Source: Deltaproteobacteria bacterium (lineage in GTDB: Bacteria > Desulfobacterota > Desulfobacteria > Desulfobacterales > SURF-15). Taken from it: DNA of 16,873 nt. The notes beneath the pieces were generated by a model. The model made no database searches, was not told the origin of the DNA, and saw nothing but the letters and a program-made list of their open reading frames with translations. Of this stretch, positions 13,060 through 16,873 are shown piece by piece. The DNA lies in NCBI GenBank assembly GCA_024644775.1, contig JAHEHB010000069.1, positions 1 through 16,873 of the forward strand, read 5' to 3'. Made by a program: the position numbers and the translations under genes. Positions within the stretch are counted from its first letter, which is position 1, and each line of letters begins with the position of its first letter.

Positions 13060-14253
13060 ATGCCGGACAAAAATGAACCAAAAAGTCGAGTTTCGGTTGT
13101 CAGGGGTTTTGACATTGAATCGTCAATTCGATCGGCCATAGAGCTTATCGGGGGAATTAATAAAATCATTCACCCGGGACAGACGGTTATGATTAAACCG
13201 AACTTCGGTGTAAGTGTTCCCGCCGAGACGGGCGTTATTACCGATCCTGAGGTCGTTGAAATATTGATTAGAATCTGTAGTGAAGCAAATCCGGCAAATT
13301 TATTGGTCGCTGAAAGCACGGTGGTCGGTTTTGACACGGATAAGATGTTTAACGAGCTGGGCTTAAAGGGTCGTTTCGAGCCGCTGGGAGCGACATTGGT
13401 GAATTTGGACCGGGATGAGATCGTTGAAGTGCCGGTTTCAAATGGTATGGTTCTCAAAAAACTTAAACTATTCGAAACCGCCTTCGAGAGCGATGTCATT
13501 ATCAGTGTTCCGACCATGAAAACGCATATTCTTACCGGCGTGACTCTGGGGATGAAGAATATGAAAGGGGTGCTTCCGGATGCCATGAAAAAGCTGATGC
13601 ATCGAATCGGTGTCAAAGAAAAAATCTACGAATTCGAACTGGATCATGCCATTGCAGACCTGAATTCTGTCATAAGACCCACCCTCACGATCATCGACGG
13701 ATTCGTTGCCAATGAAGGGTATAAACCGGGAGCCCCTGGAATCGGTGGGACTGCCTTGGCGTTTAACACCACCGTAGCCGGTCTTGACCCGGTTGCTGTA
13801 GATACGATCGGGGCTTATCTAATGGGATTTGATCCTGGAGAAATCAGACACATTACCTATGCCGGTGAAAAAAATATCGGCGTATCAGATATGAAACGTA
13901 TTGAAGTTGTCGGTGAAAACGTTGATGCGGTAAAACGAATGTTTCAAAGGCCCTCCATAGAAGGGAGGGTTTTTAATTTTAAGGATATCTCAGTCGTGGC
14001 GGGGAAAGGGTGCAGCGGATGCCGGGAGGCCTGTTTCATCGGCTTATCCGCAATGTCCGAATCCGAATTGGAAAAAATCGGTGACGCCACCGTAGTGATG
14101 GGTTCGGATGTTGATCTTTCCGAACTCAAAGAAGATAAGCGATTATTCTTGGTGGGAAACTGCACCCTGAAAAGTGAATACAAAGGTCAACGGATCGAAG
14201 GCTGCCCCCCTCCGGGCATCCATGTACGAAAATGTCTTGTGGATGCATACTGA
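13060..14253 (+). CDS. DUF362 protein with C-terminal cysteine cluster
   Basis: Cytoplasmic protein of 397 residues. The DUF362 domain spans about 8-290, with the landmarks VMIKPNFG (43-50), the DVIISVPTMKTHILTGVTLGMKNMKG stretch (145-170), the IIDGFVANEG segment (211-220) and GLDPVAVDTIGAYLMG (241-256). The C-terminal part has KGCSGCREAC with C318, C321 and C325, then C368, C382 in EGCPPPG and C392, enough for an Fe-S cluster, though not the CxxCxxCxxxCP of a standard ferredoxin domain. DUF362 proteins are widespread in anaerobes and their reactions are mostly undefined. The ATG at 13060 has AAAGGTG (13049-13055) upstream, lying in the debris of the DUF559 remnant. The gene ends at or overlaps the start of the DppD-like gene. 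Confidence 0.88.
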   Translation: MPDKNEPKSRVSVVRGFDIESSIRSAIELIGGINKIIHPGQTVMIKPNFGVSVPAETGVITDPEVVEILIRICSEANPANLLVAESTVVGFDTDKMFNELGLKGRFEPLGATLVNLDRDEIVEVPVSNGMVLKKLKLFETAFESDVIISVPTMKTHILTGVTLGMKNMKGVLPDAMKKLMHRIGVKEKIYEFELDHAIADLNSVIRPTLTIIDGFVANEGYKPGAPGIGGTALAFNTTVAGLDPVAVDTIGAYLMGFDPGEIRHITYAGEKNIGVSDMKRIEVVGENVDAVKRMFQRPSIEGRVFNFKDISVVAGKGCSGCREACFIGLSAMSESELEKIGDATVVMGSDVDLSELKEDKRLFLVGNCTLKSEYKGQRIEGCPPPGIHVRKCLVDAY

Positions 14254-14257
14254 ATTT

Positions 14258-15271
14258 ATGATGACCCCAGAACTACTCAATAAAGAAATACTAAATCAAG
14301 AACTACTAAATATAGAAAATCTGAAAACTTACTTTTTTACCAAAATCGGTATTGCCAGGGCGGTTGACAATCTGGATCTTTCGGTGAAAAGAGGTGAAAT
14401 CGTTGGAATCGTCGGAGAGTCGGGGTGTGGCAAAAGTGTTACGGCGCTTACGATTCTTCGATTAGTCAAAAACCCTCCGGGAAGAATTGTGGCTGGTGAA
14501 ATTATTTTTGAAGGACAAAATCTTCTCGACATCTCATTAAAAGAAATGAAAAAAATAAGAGGGAATAAAATCTCGATGATCTTCCAAGAGCCCATGACGT
14601 CCCTGAATCCGGTCTATAAGGTCGGCAACCAAATTTCAGAATCTTTTATTCTTCATCAGGGGCTTTCAAAACGGGAGGCGTTAGATCGATCGATAGAAAT
14701 TTTAGATTTAGTCGGCATTCCGGCTCCTGAGAGGCGAGTGAATGACTACCCCCATCAATTGAGCGGGGGTATGAGACAACGGGTGATGATTGCAATGGCG
14801 CTTTCCTGCGAGCCGAAGCTGTTGATTGCCGATGAGCCGACAACCGCTCTCGATGTAACGATTCAAGCCCAAATATTGGATATGATGCTCAAACTCAAGG
14901 AAGAAACCGGAACATCCATTCTTTTAATCACCCACGATCTCGGTGTTATTGCAGAGATGGCTCAGGTGGTGGTGGTCATGTATGCCGGAAAGGTGATGGA
15001 GTCTGCCAATGTTCTGGAACTCTTCAACAAACCGAAACATCCCTATACATTGGGATTATTAAGGTCAATACCACGATCCGATCTGACAGGCCAAAGAGGT
15101 AAACCCCTCGACCCTATTGCCGGTGTTGTCCCGGATCTTATGGATCTTCCGGAAGGGTGTAAGTTCAGCGACAGATGCAGCCGTGTCATGGAACGGTGCA
15201 CACAGGAGGAACCAGCGATTGTTGAAGTCACATGCGGACATCGGTGCCGGTGTTGGCTTTACGATACGTAG
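14258..15271 (+). CDS. dppD: Dipeptide/oligopeptide ABC transporter ATPase, DppD/OppD type
   Basis: ATP-binding subunit of 337 residues powering uptake of peptides or similar solutes (nickel and glycoside systems share the family). Seen: Walker A GESGCGKS (53-60), Q-loop Q110, signature LSGGM (168-172), Walker B LLIADEP (188-194), H-loop H226, and the C-terminal oligopeptide-importer extension starting HPYTLGLLRSIP (261-272) with C301, C307, C314 and C326, the cysteine pattern associated with a 4Fe-4S site in some DppD/DppF proteins. Start uncertain: the frame is open back to 14174 inside the DUF362 gene. ATG codons at 14258 and 14261 lie just after that gene's stop and ATG 14243 overlaps it; no strong Shine-Dalgarno exists, so translational coupling is likely. 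The N-terminus carries a 10-residue duplication (ELLNKEILNQ / ELLNIENLKT). No cognate permeases are in the window. Confidence 0.88.
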   Translation: MMTPELLNKEILNQELLNIENLKTYFFTKIGIARAVDNLDLSVKRGEIVGIVGESGCGKSVTALTILRLVKNPPGRIVAGEIIFEGQNLLDISLKEMKKIRGNKISMIFQEPMTSLNPVYKVGNQISESFILHQGLSKREALDRSIEILDLVGIPAPERRVNDYPHQLSGGMRQRVMIAMALSCEPKLLIADEPTTALDVTIQAQILDMMLKLKEETGTSILLITHDLGVIAEMAQVVVVMYAGKVMESANVLELFNKPKHPYTLGLLRSIPRSDLTGQRGKPLDPIAGVVPDLMDLPEGCKFSDRCSRVMERCTQEEPAIVEVTCGHRCRCWLYDT

Positions 15272-15304
15272 TGTTTGACCGGAAACTCACTAAACGATGT
15301 AACT

Positions 15305-15385
15305 GGTGTCCGTCCAGGGATGAGTCCGCCTCAGGCGGATTAACCACAGGAATACATTGAGTATTTTGAGGATTAAAATTCGGAG
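15305..15385. repeat. Hairpin-bearing insert between the two ATPase genes
   Basis: Dyad TCCGCC-TCA-GGCGGA (15325-15339) followed by AATAC-ATTGA-GTATT (15350-15364 approx.) and a direct repeat GGATTAA. It has the look of a small dispersed element. It lies in a 150-base gap, whereas dppD and dppF usually touch or overlap. Confidence 0.45.
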
Positions 15386-15421
15386 CCCAACGCCGATATT
15401 GCGAAAATTAGCCATTTCTGG

Positions 15422-16420
15422 ATGGGCACTAACTATAAAAAACGAACTGTGAACAGACAGAAAACACTTAGGATCGAAAATCTTAAAAAGCACTATCCCA
15501 TTCAAAAGGGTTTTTTCTCCAGATCGAAAGGGACTGTCAAAGCCGTGGACGGCGTTTCTTTGGCCATTGAAAAACGCGAAATTCTTGGGCTGGTGGGTGA
15601 AAGTGGGTGTGGAAAAACAACGCTTGGGAGAGTCATATTACGCATCGAGGAGCCGACTGAAGGTACCATATTCTACAAAGGCCAAAATATAACAAAGATG
15701 GGAAAGGAGAAACTGCGTCAATTGAGGGAAGAGATGCAGATTATTTTCCAAGACCCCTACTCATCCTTAAATCCGCGATATACCGTATCCCAACTCATCA
15801 AAGAACCCCTTATCGTTCATGGAATCGGAGACTCCCTTTCACAACAAAAGAGGATTTTGACACTGATTCGAGAAGTCGGGCTCCAGGAGGAATCTCTGAA
15901 TCGCTATCCTCATGAATTTTCCGGCGGCCAGCGTCAGCGCATCGGAATTGCAAGAGCATTGTCTCTAAATCCCAAATTCATGGTATGTGATGAACCCGTG
16001 TCTGCGTTGGATGTTTCCATTCAGGCCCAGGTAATCAATCTACTTATGGAATTGCAGAAAAACCGGGGATTGACCTATTTGTTTATTTCTCACGATCTGT
16101 CCGTTGTCGAGCATCTCTGTAACAGGATTGTGGTCATGTACCTTGGAAGAATCGTGGAAATGGCCCCCACGCTTATCTTGCGTGAAGCAGCTCGACATCA
16201 CTATACAAAAGCGCTCCTGTCGGCTTCACCGATTGCCAATCCGAATTTGAAAAGAAACCGTATCATCTTGAAGGGGGACGTACCCAACCCCATAAGTCCC
16301 CCAACCGGCTGCCATTTTCACACGCGATGCCCGGAGGCCGATCAGCAATGCCGAAATGAGGCGCCAGCATTGCTGGAAGTGGAACCGGAACATTGGGTCT
16401 GTTGTTTTAAGTGTGAATAG
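15422..16420 (+). CDS. dppF: Dipeptide/oligopeptide ABC transporter ATPase, DppF/OppF type
   Basis: Second ATPase of the peptide-type importer, 332 residues, expected to pair with the DppD-like protein. Walker A GESGCGKT (59-66), Q-loop Q110 in IIFQDPYSSLNPR, signature FSGGQRQR (166-173), Walker B FMVCDEP (186-192), H-loop H224 in ISHDLSVV. The C-terminal extension has HYTKALLSASP and four cysteines (C297, C303, C310, C327), matching the pattern in the partner. The family core begins at about TLRIENLKKHYP (15-26). ATG 15422 has only a weak Shine-Dalgarno; a GTG at 15449 is the alternative. Separated from the first ATPase by a 150-base gap with a repeat element, so translation is not coupled. 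No terminator is evident after the stop. Confidence 0.88.
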   Translation: MGTNYKKRTVNRQKTLRIENLKKHYPIQKGFFSRSKGTVKAVDGVSLAIEKREILGLVGESGCGKTTLGRVILRIEEPTEGTIFYKGQNITKMGKEKLRQLREEMQIIFQDPYSSLNPRYTVSQLIKEPLIVHGIGDSLSQQKRILTLIREVGLQEESLNRYPHEFSGGQRQRIGIARALSLNPKFMVCDEPVSALDVSIQAQVINLLMELQKNRGLTYLFISHDLSVVEHLCNRIVVMYLGRIVEMAPTLILREAARHHYTKALLSASPIANPNLKRNRIILKGDVPNPISPPTGCHFHTRCPEADQQCRNEAPALLEVEPEHWVCCFKCE

Positions 16421-16489
16421 TATGGTGATTCCGATATAAAACTACATATAATATTTTTCTCCCTTCAATAAAGAACAAAAGCGTTTAAA

Positions 16490-16558
16490 GGTTTCGGGTT
16501 TCAGTGTTCAGGTTTTAGAAGTGGTGTTTACTATTACTGACACCTGACACCCGAAACC
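16490..16558. repeat. Dispersed GGTTTC/GACACC inverted repeat
   Basis: GGTTTCGGGTTTCAG (16490-16504) and the bases to 16512 face CTGACACCTGACACCCGAAA (16537-16556, continuing to 16558) as an imperfect inverted repeat of about 22 bases with a 24-base loop. The same units occur at 9067-9098 and 9339-9367. The gap 16421-16619 contains this element and nothing else recognisable. Confidence 0.7.
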
Positions 16559-16619
16559 GAGTAAAGCGGCTGCAAACTTAGTAGAGGCAAAATTGAAATA
16601 TTAAGTAGGAAGCGTTCCA

Positions 16620-16873
16620 CTAGCTCGACGCCATCCCCAGGGAATCGGAAATCGCCCCGACAAGCGAATTCACTGTTATTTCCATGAGCTTTTCTCCAAT
16701 TTCCCGATTCGCTCCCCGGGGATCCCCTAAGATACCGTTCTTACTAAAATGCTCGATACCGAAGATAAAGGTGTTGATCTGAGATCGTGGTATCGTGTTG
16801 GGGTCGTAAAAAGACGGATCATCCAAACCCTTCTCAGCAGATTCCATTTTCACCAAATGAGGCTTTGTGATCA
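16620..16873 (-). CDS. Creatininase-family amidohydrolase, C-terminal fragment (runs off edge)
   Basis: The reading frame is open to the right edge of the window, so only the last 84 or so residues are visible. They read TKPHLVKMESAEKG, then DDPSFYDPNTIPRSQ, then GILGDPRGANREIGEKLMEI and VNSLVGAISDSL. The PxLVxM block, the GDP step and the closing amphipathic helix EKLMEITVNSLV are characteristic of creatininase / creatinine amidohydrolase family proteins, zinc or manganese enzymes acting on cyclic amides or related C-N bonds. The metal ligands lie upstream, outside the window. It is convergent with the ATPase genes and its stop codon lies 62 bases from the inverted repeat at 16490-16558. Its presence next to a peptide-type transporter and an M29-like protein suggests amide-compound catabolism. 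Confidence 0.7.
   Translation of the reverse strand, partial: ITKPHLVKMESAEKGLDDPSFYDPNTIPRSQINTFIFGIEHFSKNGILGDPRGANREIGEKLMEITVNSLVGAISDSLGMASS

Overview
The window looks like bacterial chromosome, most probably from an anaerobic Desulfobacterota-type (deltaproteobacterial) organism. The support is indirect: a Tat-exported sugar-type binding protein, a DUF362 protein with a cysteine cluster, a 4Fe-4S/FMN/FAD enoate reductase, a Phd/PIN toxin-antitoxin pair, and intergenic spaces full of short dispersed repeats. No rRNA, tRNA, CRISPR array or transposase is visible.

Layout, left to right. (1) 1-165: non-coding, with an 11-copy heptamer tract. (2) 166-1542 (-): MFS carboxylate-type transporter. 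(3) 1543-2002: divergent control region with three near-consensus sigma-70 promoters, each with a 17-bp spacer, two palindromic operator candidates and a long leader. (4) 2003-5728 (+): part of a CUT1-type ABC importer, namely a Tat-exported binding protein, a MalF-like permease, and a MalG-like permease carrying an AT-rich, four-repeat insert in its first periplasmic loop. No matching ATPase is present. (5) 5737-6362 (-): PIN toxin and Phd antitoxin. (6) 6363-6903: repeat-rich non-coding DNA with a terminator. (7) 6904-11301 (-): catabolic-looking set of enoate reductase, cupin, an unrecognised His/Cys-rich protein and an SDR dehydrogenase. (8) 11549-16420 (+): M29/NicX-like metalloenzyme, decayed DUF559 fragment, DUF362 protein, and the two ATPases of a dipeptide/oligopeptide importer (DppD/DppF type) without permeases. 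(9) 16620-16873 (-): C-terminal part of a creatininase-family amidohydrolase, running off the right edge.

Taken together the region reads as uptake plus breakdown of small organic compounds. Two separate and individually incomplete ABC systems and an MFS carrier surround oxidoreductases and metal-dependent hydrolase/dioxygenase-like proteins. The combination of a NicX/M29-like protein, a creatininase-family protein, an enoate reductase and an SDR suggests, as inference only, reductive and hydrolytic degradation of a cyclic amide, N-heterocycle or unsaturated carboxylate. The most unusual single item is the MalG-type permease with a four-fold repeated periplasmic insertion. Next are the dense promoter/operator region at 1596-1755 and the enoate reductase in which Cys replaces the usual catalytic Tyr.
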